A stretch of DNA of 64,000 nt from Collybia mongolica (taxonomy: Eukaryota > Basidiomycota > Agaricomycetes > Agaricales > Clitocybaceae). Shown here one piece after another: positions 32,936 to 42,215 of the stretch. Where the stretch lies: assembly GCA_013420905.1 (NCBI GenBank), contig JAAXNY010000001.1, forward strand, positions 868,001 through 932,000. Direction: 5' to 3'. Position 1 is the stretch's first letter, and every line of letters begins with the position of its first letter. Made by a program: the position numbers and the translations under genes. Below the pieces are notes generated by a model. The model was not told where the DNA came from, did not search any database, and saw nothing but the letters and a program-made list of their open reading frames with translations.

Positions 32936-34543
32936 CAGTGGCTCAAAAAACTGCCCCAATGTTTGTACATTTTTGAAAGATCAATATGGTATGAAGTGCT
33001 GACATAAGCAGGGGACCTGGGGTAATTATGTAAGATACTATGACATCGTGGCTTTTCAATGGACCCTGGATCATGTGATTTGGATCAATATCCATTAAGC
33101 TATAAGCCAAACAAAATGGTTACTTATTGGGGCAGTTTTTTGACCCTTATCTTATTTTCCATTATTCTGGCATTTATGATCCAATGCAAGAACATTATGG
33201 ACTGTGGGAAGAATAAACAATGTCATGTGACTTTATTTGTATCAATTTGACATGTTGGAATTGGTTCAATCATCTTCTTGACCTCTTACCACCATCATGA
33301 AAGCCATTTCTACTGCTCAGCACAATACTGTTGTTTCTCTCCTCAATGAGGGCTATTCTCAGCGTCAAATCAAGGAGAAAACTGGTCTAGGGAAGGGTAC
33401 CATCAGTAGGATCAGCAAAGATGTGGATGGAAACAAAGAAAACAACCTTGGTGGCCGCCCCTCCAAGCTGTCTGTTCGTGACAAACAGTCAATTATTCGT
33501 CAAATCAAGTCAGGGAAGCTTGATAATGCAGTTCAGGCTACCCAATTCATCAATGGCATCATCCCCAATCCTGTCACACCCCAGACAGTCAGAAATGCAC
33601 TCAAGGAAAATCAATTTTATGCTGCTACAAAGAGGAAAGCTCCTCTTCTCAAACGAGCCCATCGCATCCGGCGTCTCCAGTTTGCAAAATATCATGAAAG
33701 CTGGACTGTGGAGGACTGGAAAAGGGTTCTATAGACAGATGAGACCAAAATCAATAGGATTGGGTCAGATGGAAAGGTTTATGTCTGGAAACAAAGGGGA
33801 GAACCACCATCTGATAGAACAACATCACCTACTGTCAAACATGGAGGAGGAGGAAACCTCATGGTATGGGGTTGTATGGGGTGGAATGGAGTGGGAAAGC
33901 TCATAGAGGTGCAGGGGAACATGGACAAGGTTCAATACTGTGAAATTTTGGAGAGTGGAGTTCAGGAAAGTTTTGAGAAGTTGGAAATGGTGGATGGCGA
34001 GCGCTACTTTCAGCAAGATAACGACCCCAAACACACATCTGGACTGGCCACACAGTGGTTTGAAGACAACAACATTCAAGTCCTTGGCTGGCCTGCCCAA
34101 TCCCCTGACATGAATCCAATAGAACACCTTTGGGAACATCTCAAGCGCCGTCTTAAAGAATATCCGACACCACCCAAAGGAGTACATGAGTTGTGGGATA
34201 GATTGGCTGAAGAGTGGGGTGAAATTCCACCAGAGGTATGCCAAAACCTGATAGAAAGTATGCCCAGGCAGATACAAGCAGTTATAAAGGCAAAAGGTGG
34301 TCATACAAAGTATTAGATAGAAAATTAATAGAGGGTCAAAAAACTGCCCCAATGAGTAATCATTTTGTTTGGCCTATAGCTTAATGGGTTTTGATCCAAA
34401 TCACATGATCCAGGGTCCATTGGAAAGCCACGATGTCATAGTATCTTACATAATTACCCCAGGTTCCCTGCTTATGTCAGCACTTCATACCATATTGATC
34501 TTTCAAAAATGTACAAACATTGGGGCAGTTTTTTGAGCCACTG
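32936..34543 (+). mobile_element. Tc1/mariner element 1, long inverted repeats
   Basis: 1608 bp starting CAGTGGCTCAAAAAACTGCC with about 210-bp terminal inverted repeats (32936-33145 and 34333-34543), more than 95 percent alike by eye. It is bounded by TA on both sides. The inner end of each repeat carries an inverted copy of the outer motif TCAAAAAACTGCCCCAA. The left flank is Gypsy protease while the right flank is R1, so the two TA do not belong to one original target. Confidence 0.93.
33297..34316 (+). pseudogene. Tc1 transposase 1, one nonsense codon
   Basis: A single frame of 339 codons, broken only by TAG at 33732-33734. It has an N-terminal HTH (QRQIKEKTGLGKGTISRISK), GRPSKLSVRD, then a DD34E catalytic domain: the first Asp in TDETK just after the stop, QQDNDPKHTS, and PDMNPIEHLWEHLK. 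The stop replaces the Trp that normally precedes the first catalytic Asp (TGG to TAG). Length and motifs are otherwise full. Only this codon prevents a complete product. Confidence 0.93.
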
Positions 34544-35149
34544 TATTTGTGGAGAAATGCTGTAAAAAGCTATAAGAGAAGAAAAATCCCATTATGGAAA
34601 TATTTTCCCATGGTGTTGAAATATGAATCAATCAACTTTTTGCCCAAAAACTGGGTTGATAAAGAACTCATAATCAATCAATCAATCAATCAGTCAATCA
34701 ATTTTTTGCCCGAAACCTAGGTTGATAAAGAACTTGTAATAATAGAAACAAGTTCCCATAGTATTGAAATGTATACCAACCATTCAACATTTAACATTTT
34801 ATTTCTAGCCTTGCATCCTGGGTTAATCAAAAACTTATCAGATATGCTAAAAATAGAAATATCATTATCAAAGACAAACTTCAAACAAATGTACATATGC
34901 CTGTTAAGTGTTTTTTGTTGTATTATCACATACTATATTTAACCATACTCATATAGCTAGCCATTGTCAAGATATTGAGCATTATAGATTCCAGGAGCAT
35001 CCATATTGACTTTTGGCTATGCTTATGGCCAAGTAATATATCAATGTGATATTACAATAGATATAATAAGAGATTATAATCAAATTTGGAAAGGCAAACA
35101 AATATAAATATACATTTCCTGGTGTACCCCCTCCATAGGTCTAGGAGTA

Positions 35150-36542
35150 CAGTTATGGACAAACAAAAACAACCAACTTGATGGGCGATTTATTTGACGA
35201 GATCAGACATCACGGAGGGCTTTTATTTAATGAAAGGAGCTATAAATGGTTGCAAGGAAGGGTTTGGCATGAGCCGATTCCTTCTAAAGTGAGATATATA
35301 GTTGACAAACCTCGAAAATTTTGGCCAAAGCAGAAAACCCGTGGGAAAAACTTCGGAGTATGCGCAATCGATTCCTTTTGAAAAGCTCATCTTGATTCTG
35401 AAATTTCAAAACTTTCTATCGAGCGGTTAAGTCTCTATAATCCCATTATGTCTTCGAACCGAAAGCGAGGAAGACCGCCCAAGCGTACCAAAAAAAACAT
35501 TACAGGCTTGAGAAATCAAGCTGCAAAATCACCAACACCACCACCACCACCAAGTCCAGTTGTCTCTGATAGTGAATCAGATAACGAATCTGTAGCCTGT
35601 GGCTCTCTACCCCCTGACGCTCTCAAAGCCTTTGAAATGAACAAGAGCAACGGTGGCAAGCAGCGGCTGCAGCAGGATACCATTATTCCCTTAAATAACC
35701 CGGATGAGTCAAAACGCGGACAGCCGCAGTCAATGCGCACAAGCGATGGTCTTGTGAAGGGTCTTCAGGCTGTGCTTGAGGAACACAGGTTCAATGTCGC
35801 CAAGCTCAAGGCTAAATGCACACCTGTATGTCCATTCGAGAGCAAAAATTGCTGCATGGCTCGCTTGCTGAGTAAACAGGATGACTTTGTAAATCAAGAG
35901 TCAATGTTGGAATCGGTGGTGAAGGAAGCTGGGCACGAGTGTATTTTCCTCCCGAAGTTTCATTGTGAGCTCAATCCAATTGAAATGGTAAGATACACAC
36001 GAAATTTCCAATCCATATCAAAACTGACTCTCTCCTTCCAAACCAGTATTGGGGATGGGTAAAATATTGATATTGGCAGATGTCGAAGACAACCTTCGAA
36101 GCGTCGAAGCAGTTGGCATTGAGGTATCTTGATGAATGCCCCATCGAAACGATTCGTCGATTCATAAACCGGTCGTGGAGGTGTATGAGCGCATATCGAT
36201 TGGGGTTGCACGGAAGGGCTTTGGAATGGGCTGTTAAGAAACACAAGCAGCACCGAATGGTTTCGAATCGAGCACTGGTGTCGATTGAGGCTTTGGCCGG
36301 TCAGGGAAGAGGTTGATGACAGTACCAAGTGACATCGTGTCAGCAGAGGTGCTAAGATAGGTACACAATAAACCAAAAATTAGGGCCAAAATTTTGGCCA
36401 CGCAAAAACCTCGTGGGAAAAACTTTGGAAGGTGTTTTTTGGATGTATTTTGATGTCCTGAGTTCAAATCTGAAGTCGGTTTGGCCTAGAAAATTCCCGA
36501 TCACGTGCTACACTATTGGTCGTTTTTGTTTGTCCATAACTG
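35150..36542 (+). mobile_element. TA-flanked DDE transposon with 27-bp inverted repeats
   Basis: 1393 bp with terminal CAGTTATGGACAAACAAAAA inverted at both ends (27 bp, one mismatch) and TA at 35148-35149 and 36543-36544. The flanks rejoin into uninterrupted R1 (GGTCTAGGAG-TA-GTAGCAATTTC), which proves a clean TA insertion. Subterminal CGTGGGAAAAACTT repeats occur near both ends (about 35341 and 36411). Confidence 0.92.
35448..36316 (+). pseudogene. AT-hook DDE transposase, internally shortened
   Basis: Exon 1 (35448-35987) has an AT-hook-like KRGRPPKRTKK, a Pro-rich linker and SKQDDFVNQESMLESVV, and ends FLPKFHCELNPIEM. A 59-bp intron (35988-36046, GTAAGA...ACCAG) follows. Exon 2 starts YWGWVKY, meets TGA at 36068-36070 (probably CGA to TGA), and continues IRRFINRSWRCMSAYR to a stop at 36316. 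The C-terminal FLPKFHCELNPIE-YWG block and the RFxNRSWRxMxAYR block are typical of a large basidiomycete DDE family, but the first catalytic Asp region is missing. It looks like an internally deleted, non-autonomous copy. Confidence 0.75.
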
Positions 36543-37337
36543 TAGTAGCAATTTCAATTGTGTCTGTTAGCCTTGTATTTGCTGAGATATACATCATCTA
36601 TATTGTGGGAATTTCATTAATATTGTTTGTTTGGCCAGATGTTGGCAAAGTAATATACAGATGATATTCATTTGTAATATGTAGTAAAAAGGTTGTTGTT
36701 GATAATGAGATTTGGAAGGGTACAAACAACTACAAACACATCATGTATTCCTTTACAATGTCTAGTAGTAGCATGTCCATCAGCTTTGTATTTGCTGAGA
36801 TAAGTATCATCTATATTGTGGGAATTTCTTTGATATTATTGTTTGTTTGGCCAGATGTGATGAAGTGATATACAGACAGTATTCATTTGTAATATGTAGC
36901 AAGAAAATTGTTGTTGATGAGGTTTATAAAAATAAATACAAATACAAACACTTACAAACATATACATGAGGTACTACTTCACCATATCTAACACTAGCAA
37001 TTTAAATTATATCCATAGGCCTTGTTGTTGAGATATGCAATGATTTATATTGTGGGAACTTTGATGGTATTGTTTGTTTGGCTAGCTGTGGCAAAGTCAT
37101 ATACAAACTTGATATTCATTTGTAACATGCTTGTAGTGTAGTGAGAGAGCTGCTTTTGATCATGATGTTTGAAGGTGAACAAACAAATACAAATACATAC
37201 AAATATACCAATTGGGTAGCCCTTCACCATATCTAGTGATAACAATTTAAATTGCATCCATAGGTCTTGTCATTGTTGAGATATTCAATGTTTTGTAGTG
37301 TGGGAAAAGTTTGGCCCAAAGCGGAAGAAGCCTCTTG

Positions 37338-37407
37338 TAATCGTGCTTACGTTTGTCAACTACGCTGTTAGAGCTAACAGCATAGTTGACAAACGTAAGC
37401 ATGATTA
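37338..37407. repeat. 70-bp palindrome in R1 copy c
   Basis: TAATCGTGCTTACG...CGTAAGCATGATTA, essentially perfect over 70 bp with centre CTGTTAGAGCTAACAG. Same sequence class as 852-921. Confidence 0.92.
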
Positions 37408-37717
37408 TGCAGTGGACAGTTATTAATTAATTCTTGAGATATCCCAACATAAGACCAATTAACTCGAAATTATGGTATTGAATGCAGCTTATGTTAGCAG
37501 TTGCCTTTTTTGCTCGAAATCCGCGCATCGGCTAATATTGATTCCCACAGTTAGAAAAATATTTCCACGACTACAAAGTCTTACTGATGTACTTCAAAAT
37601 GTTTACTGATCATGTTCTAATGAATTCTCGGAACACTTCAAAATTACTAACCGTGGGAAAAACAACACTGGATCTTGTTGGGTATGCTGAATTTTCCCCG
37701 CAAACCCAGGATGATGA

Positions 37718-37748
37718 ACGAGTTACTTATGTAAACATAAGGACTCGT
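37718..37748. repeat. R1 terminal hairpin
   Basis: ACGAGT pairs with ACTCGT, and inside it CTTATGT with ACATAAG, in 31 nt. The same hairpin starts R1 copy b (19436-19466). It marks the R1 end, because Gypsy integrase sequence resumes directly after it. Confidence 0.8.
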
Positions 37749-38869
37749 AACAAATGAAGGTGAACACACACCCAACAAGACCAGGACTAATACCAATTGC
37801 AACAAATGGAAAACCACGTCCTTTCTCATTCGTCACAGCAGATTTTGTCACAGATTTACCAGAAAACAATGGAAAAGATAGCCTCATGGTCGTGGTAGAC
37901 CATGGCCTTACAAAGGGGGTAATTTCTATCCCTTGTACCAAAACAATTGATGCTTTAGGAATGGCAAATCTTTACCTGGAACATGTTTACAAAAGATTCG
38001 GATTACCTGACACCTTTTTATCCAATCAAGGTCCTCAATTCGCAGCCAAAGTCTTCAAAGAATTAGGAAAACTCCTCGGAATAGAGCTTGTAATGAGCAC
38101 GGTGTATCATCCACAAACAGATGGGGAAACAGAAAGATTAAATCAAGAACTCGAAATCTACTTTCGCATGTTCTGTCAGAACAACCCAGCAATATGGAAG
38201 GATCTTAATCCAATAGCAGAATTTGCGCATAATCAAAGAACGCATTCCACAACAAAGAAATCCCCATTCTTCCTCATGATGGGATACGAACCACAAGCAA
38301 TTCCATCAGCATTTCAAAAGACGAATGTCCCAAGCATAGAACAATGAATGATGGAACTGAATAAAGCACGAGAGGAAGCAATAGCAGCACACAATCTGGC
38401 AAGAAGAAAAGTAGCGGAAAGAACAACACGAGGCTTCAATCCATTCAAACAAGGAGAACATGTTTGGTTAGAAGGAACAAATCTTCGAATTCCTTATCCT
38501 TCAAGGAAACTAGCACCAAAAAGAAAAGGACCTTTCGAAATTCAAGAAGTCCTTGGACCAGTGACATACAAATTGAAACTTCCATCTCAATGGAGAATTC
38601 ACCCCATGTTTCATGCATCTCTTCTCACACCGTATAAGGAAACCGATACTCACAGACCTAACTTCTTAGAACCCTCACCGGATCTTGTGAACCAAGAAGA
38701 AGAATATGAAGTAGAAGGGATTATAAATCACCAACAACAAGGCCGAGGTTTCCAATACCTTGTGAAGTGGAAAGATTACTCATCTGCACACAATACGTGG
38801 GAACCTGAAAAACACTTAAAAAGAGCTCAAATGATACTTCAATCCTACCAGAAGCTACATCGCCTCTAA
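37749..38869 (+). pseudogene. Gypsy integrase core and chromodomain
   Basis: Starts inside integrase ([10 protein letters not shown]) and reads [48 protein letters not shown]. The second catalytic Asp (usually SDxGxxF) is Asn here. TGA at 38345-38347 interrupts it (probably CGA to TGA). It then continues with LARRKVAERTTRG, PKRKGPFEIQEVLG, WRIHPMFHASLLTPY and a C-terminal chromodomain EYEVEGIINHQQQ...YLVKWKDYSSAHNTWEPE. The chromodomain assigns the element to the chromoviruses. It is non-functional. Confidence 0.93.
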
Positions 38870-38919
38870 CCAACTATCGTCTTTCATCGCTCTCAACAAG
38901 TTTCAAACCTTTCACAAAC

Positions 38920-39933
38920 ATGTCATCTCCTACTGTCAACAACTTTTACATCGCCACCGCCACTCCTCTTACCACTCCTCCCAACACTCCGATTGTAAAC
39001 ATCGCATCCCAAGAACATCTTGAATTGGCCACGAAAATTATATGTCAACAGAAATTTTTATCGTGGTTCATGCACGAAGAACACCGTGAACGAATGATTC
39101 AAGCATTCAACAAACCACCTTATGACCAACTCATTAAACTAGTCGAAAAATATTTGGAGATCAGGAACATGCTGTATAATCAAACAGCAGACATCAGTCG
39201 GATTCTCGACCAAACCACCAAAGAACTAGTAGACACACAAGAATTCCGAATCTTAGAAGATCTAATCCCACTACTACAAGATGGAATTTGACTACCCACA
39301 TCTACTCCCTTGACACCTACAGAATCCACCAAAAGAATTTATACAGTCAATGAAGAAACACAGACATCCCCTCCTAGAACTCCAACACCCTCGACTACAA
39401 ACTCCCCTATTTATCAGACCAAACCGCTCCCAATCCCGCCCTTTCACATACCATCTCCTGCATCATTGGAACATTCCACTCCTGATCCAGCGGACATGGT
39501 TCCAAACAAAGAAGTATTTAAATATTTAAAAGGATGAAAAGCCACAAAATCTGTCATCAAAAAGAAGAAATCGCCCAAACCCATCAAATACACATTGAAC
39601 CTGCTCAATTATGCTGGAAGTCGAGAAAACCCTATTGACCTCACTCAAGTCGAAAGAATGCTCATGAACAAAAACGTATTATGTTCTAGATGCCTCAACT
39701 TTGGACATTCATCAATACACTGTGAAAAACAGTACTGTCCAATCTGTTTTCAACCGGCACCAGGACATCGTCATGACCAATGTCCTCAAAGACCTACAAC
39801 TAGAACAGTAGGACATTATCAAATGTGGCAACGGTTTGGTGAAGAGTATGAAGAAGTAGATGACAGGATTGACGATCCTTTTGACTATCCAGAAGCCATC
39901 ACAAACATGATGGGAGAACCTATCAATTACTAA
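38920..39933 (+). pseudogene. Gypsy 3' accessory ORF with two zinc knuckles
   Basis: One frame of about 337 codons lies between pol and the 3' LTR, broken by TGA at 39289-39291 and 39535-39537, both readable as CGA to TGA. The N-terminal half is helical (LATKIICQQKFLSWFMHEEH, IRNMLYNQTADISRILDQ). The middle is Thr/Pro-rich. The C-terminal part has two Cys/His modules, CSRCLNFGHSSIHC (CX2CX4HX4C) and CPICFQPAPGHRHDQC (CX2CX6HX4C), then an acidic end. There is no signal peptide or membrane segment, so it is not an envelope gene. I know no name for it. It could be a second nucleic-acid-binding, Gag-like protein. Confidence 0.75.
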
Positions 39934-39966
39934 AGCTGGGACGCTTTAGGGATAGAGAGGGGGTAA

Positions 39967-40442
39967 TGTTACAAATTCCCTTATCTGTTTGACCTATCAT
40001 TTCTTTTCTTCTTTCTCTTACCTATTATTGATTATCAGATGCTTATCAACCTTATCTTTCAACATCTCCATATGCATTTCTTCTCTCATACTTACTCAGC
40101 TTTCTTACTCATCCTCTTCGATAGCTTACTCATTTTTATCTATAACAAATAGCGTAAACAACGCTTATCGGACTATTATGTATATATAGGGATACTTTAG
40201 CTTAGCTAGCTCTTTAGCTTGACCTAGCTGAATCAACCTTATTCATCTATCTTCTCAACGCAAACTTGATCCTATCCGCCTTACAAAGGGGGTAGTGTAT
40301 CTTTGATCAGATAACCCGATAACTTGACTTTAGCCCTACTGAGGGAGTCAATAGACGTTGGACTTACAGAAGTCAACAGTCTAAGAACGAATGAACAATA
40401 CATTGGATTGACTTAGAGGATAAGGCCTAAACAGCTGTAACA
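39967..40442 (+). repeat. 3' LTR of Gypsy
   Basis: 476 bp, TGTTAC...TAACA. A purine tract GGGATAGAGAGGGGGTAA precedes it (39949-39966). Confidence 0.95.
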
Positions 40443-40629
40443 GGTCCCCTCACAGGGACCACCACCTGGAGTGCTTATCCCAGCAATGGGAGGGCAATCC
40501 AATCTTGCCACATATGACAGCCTTTATGTGCCATATTCTCATCCAGTTATCCAAATACGTTTACACACAACCGCATTTGTACTAGCATATAGCAGTATAT
40601 AAAATGTTGAAGGAAAAAAAAAAAAAAAA
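40443..40629 (+). mobile_element. LINE 3' end with poly(A) tail, right part
   Basis: Continues the LINE 3' UTR after the Gypsy target duplication. It ends with a run of about 17 A (40613-40629), directly followed by R1 sequence. This gives the LINE 3' insertion boundary. Confidence 0.8.
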
Positions 40630-40853
40630 GATATGCATAATTTTGATGGCATCATCAAAAGCATTATGTAAGCATCCCAAATACATGCAAATTATGTCAC
40701 AATACTTTGTATTTGTGGAGAAATGCTGTAAAAAGCCATAAGAGAAGAAAAATCCCATTACGGAAATATTTTCCTGCAGTGTTGAAATATGAATCAATGA
40801 ATGAATGAATCACCTTTCTGCCCAAAAACTGGGTTGATAAAGAACTCGTAATT
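40630..40853 (-). repeat. R1 fragment, copy d
   Basis: Reverse complement of the 2000-2200 part of R1 copy a, including the ATTC tetranucleotide run. It is the target into which the LINE inserted. Confidence 0.75.
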
Positions 40854-41785
40854 TCCCCTAATTTCCAACTTCACTAGTTTTACAAATGTTCAGAAGCCCA
40901 GATTCTACTAATCTCCAGTTTTCATTTTCCTTAGTACCTCTAAACTCTGGAAGATTTCCACTGCCATGCATTGGATTTCTGGCCAACTTGACTGGAATGG
41001 TACAGTATTTTACAGGCCTGATACTCTAGCTCATTTTCAATTAGCATCTGCATAAAGGCCAATGCATCACAAAAATATCCTTACTATAGTTTTCTTTCTT
41101 TGATTATGAATCTATATTGAATATAATTCTGATTTTTTCTGTTGAAAAACCCTGAACCTTTTGTGAGTTTATTGGAAATATATCTTAAAAATATGTTGGT
41201 GGCTATATGAATAAGTTTTATACAAGTCCCCTTACTTTATCTTGAATTCATCTTGAAGTTATTTCAAAAAATTTCAGAATCTTCTTTATTAAACTTACCA
41301 TCTCCTCTGTACTTTTTCAGTATAACCTCTCTTCTCTTATTCCAAAGTTATCCAGAACTTATTTATAATTACAATAACTTTCAGATATTTCTGGTTGTAC
41401 ATATTATCCAGTATTTATTAGAAACATAATACAAGAAAGATAGTAAATAACATTTCAATTATCTGCATGGCATTATTGTGAAATTTGTCAGAATCCCTTC
41501 ACAATAAGTCAAGTGCCATTATTTATTATCTCATTCAAATAACATCAGTAGGTTATCAGTATAATAATTCAATCTCTCCTTGGAAATTCCCTGTCTATTA
41601 TTCTAATTAGCTGACAAATGTTATGGAAACATGATTCTGACAAATATTTACATAAGCCAAAAAGTATTATGTAAAGGCTTTTCAAAATAGTAGTCAAACA
41701 ACTTGTTTTATCTAATTGTGTAATATAATTATGAAAAACTTTCATATATGTTTCAAATAAGTTCAGTTGAATTATCTTAATACAG
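40854..41785. other. AT-rich DNA, nothing recognised
   Basis: No ORF with known motifs, no repeat of the families above, no RNA gene seen. Confidence 0.5.
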
Positions 41786-42027
41786 GCCCAGTGTAACTGC
41801 ATAGTTGACAAACATAAGCACGATTAGAGGCTTGTTCTGCTTTGGGTCAAACTTTTCCCACAATACAAAACATTGCATACCTCTACAATGAGAAGACCTA
41901 TGGTGAAGGGCTACCCAGTTGGTATATTTATATGTATTTGTATCTGTTTGTACACCTTCAAATATCATGATCAAAAGCAGCTCTCTTACTACAAGTGTTA
42001 CAAATGAATATCAAGTTTGTGTATGAC
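41786..42027 (+). repeat. R1 fragment, copy e, part 1
   Basis: Begins inside the right half of the 70-bp palindrome (TGCATAGTTGACAAACATAA) and runs to GTATGAC, where the Helitron starts. It continues at about 47970. Confidence 0.75.
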
Positions 42028-42038
42028 AAGCTTACGGC

Positions 42039-42055
42039 CCGTGGCTACGCCACGG
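42039..42055 (-). terminator. Helitron 3' subterminal hairpin
   Basis: A 7-bp GC-rich stem with a 3-nt loop, the position and form of the rolling-circle termination hairpin of Helitrons. Confidence 0.75.
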
Positions 42056-42215
42056 CACTGCTACGCTCACCCATGGCTCCACCACATAACCTTCAGCTTG
42101 CTGGGGGCTCTGCCCCCAGACCCCCTCTTGATCCCAACACTTTATTATATGCTTAATCTCAATATTTTAGGTATAAGCTTTTTCCCTTATAGAAATCATA
42201 ATCTATATAATATTT

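Larger units (their letters stand above)
34546..37748 (-). repeat. R1 interspersed repeat, copy c, inverted
   Basis: Reverse complement of copy a from its end hairpin (37718-37748) to about position 2090 of copy a. It includes the ATTG/AATC tetranucleotide run near 34675-34700 and the 70-bp palindrome. A 1.4-kb DDE element (35150-36542) is inserted in it. Confidence 0.8.
31083..40442 (+). mobile_element. Ty3/gypsy chromovirus, internally rearranged, TSD GGTCC
   Basis: Two 476-bp LTRs and a perfect GGTCC duplication (31078-31082 and 40443-40447) define it. Present: gag, the first residues of protease, the integrase core onward, a chromodomain and an extra 3' ORF. Missing: most of protease, RT, RNase H and the N-terminus of integrase. 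In their place lie a Tc1 element (32936-34543) and an R1 repeat copy (34546-37748). The coding parts carry four in-frame TGA codons and a homopolymer frameshift, so the copy is dead. Confidence 0.95.

Noticed and set aside
38920..39933. Gypsy 3' ORF as an envelope gene
   Set aside because: There is no signal peptide, membrane segment or glycoprotein-like layout. The Cys/His modules point to nucleic-acid binding.
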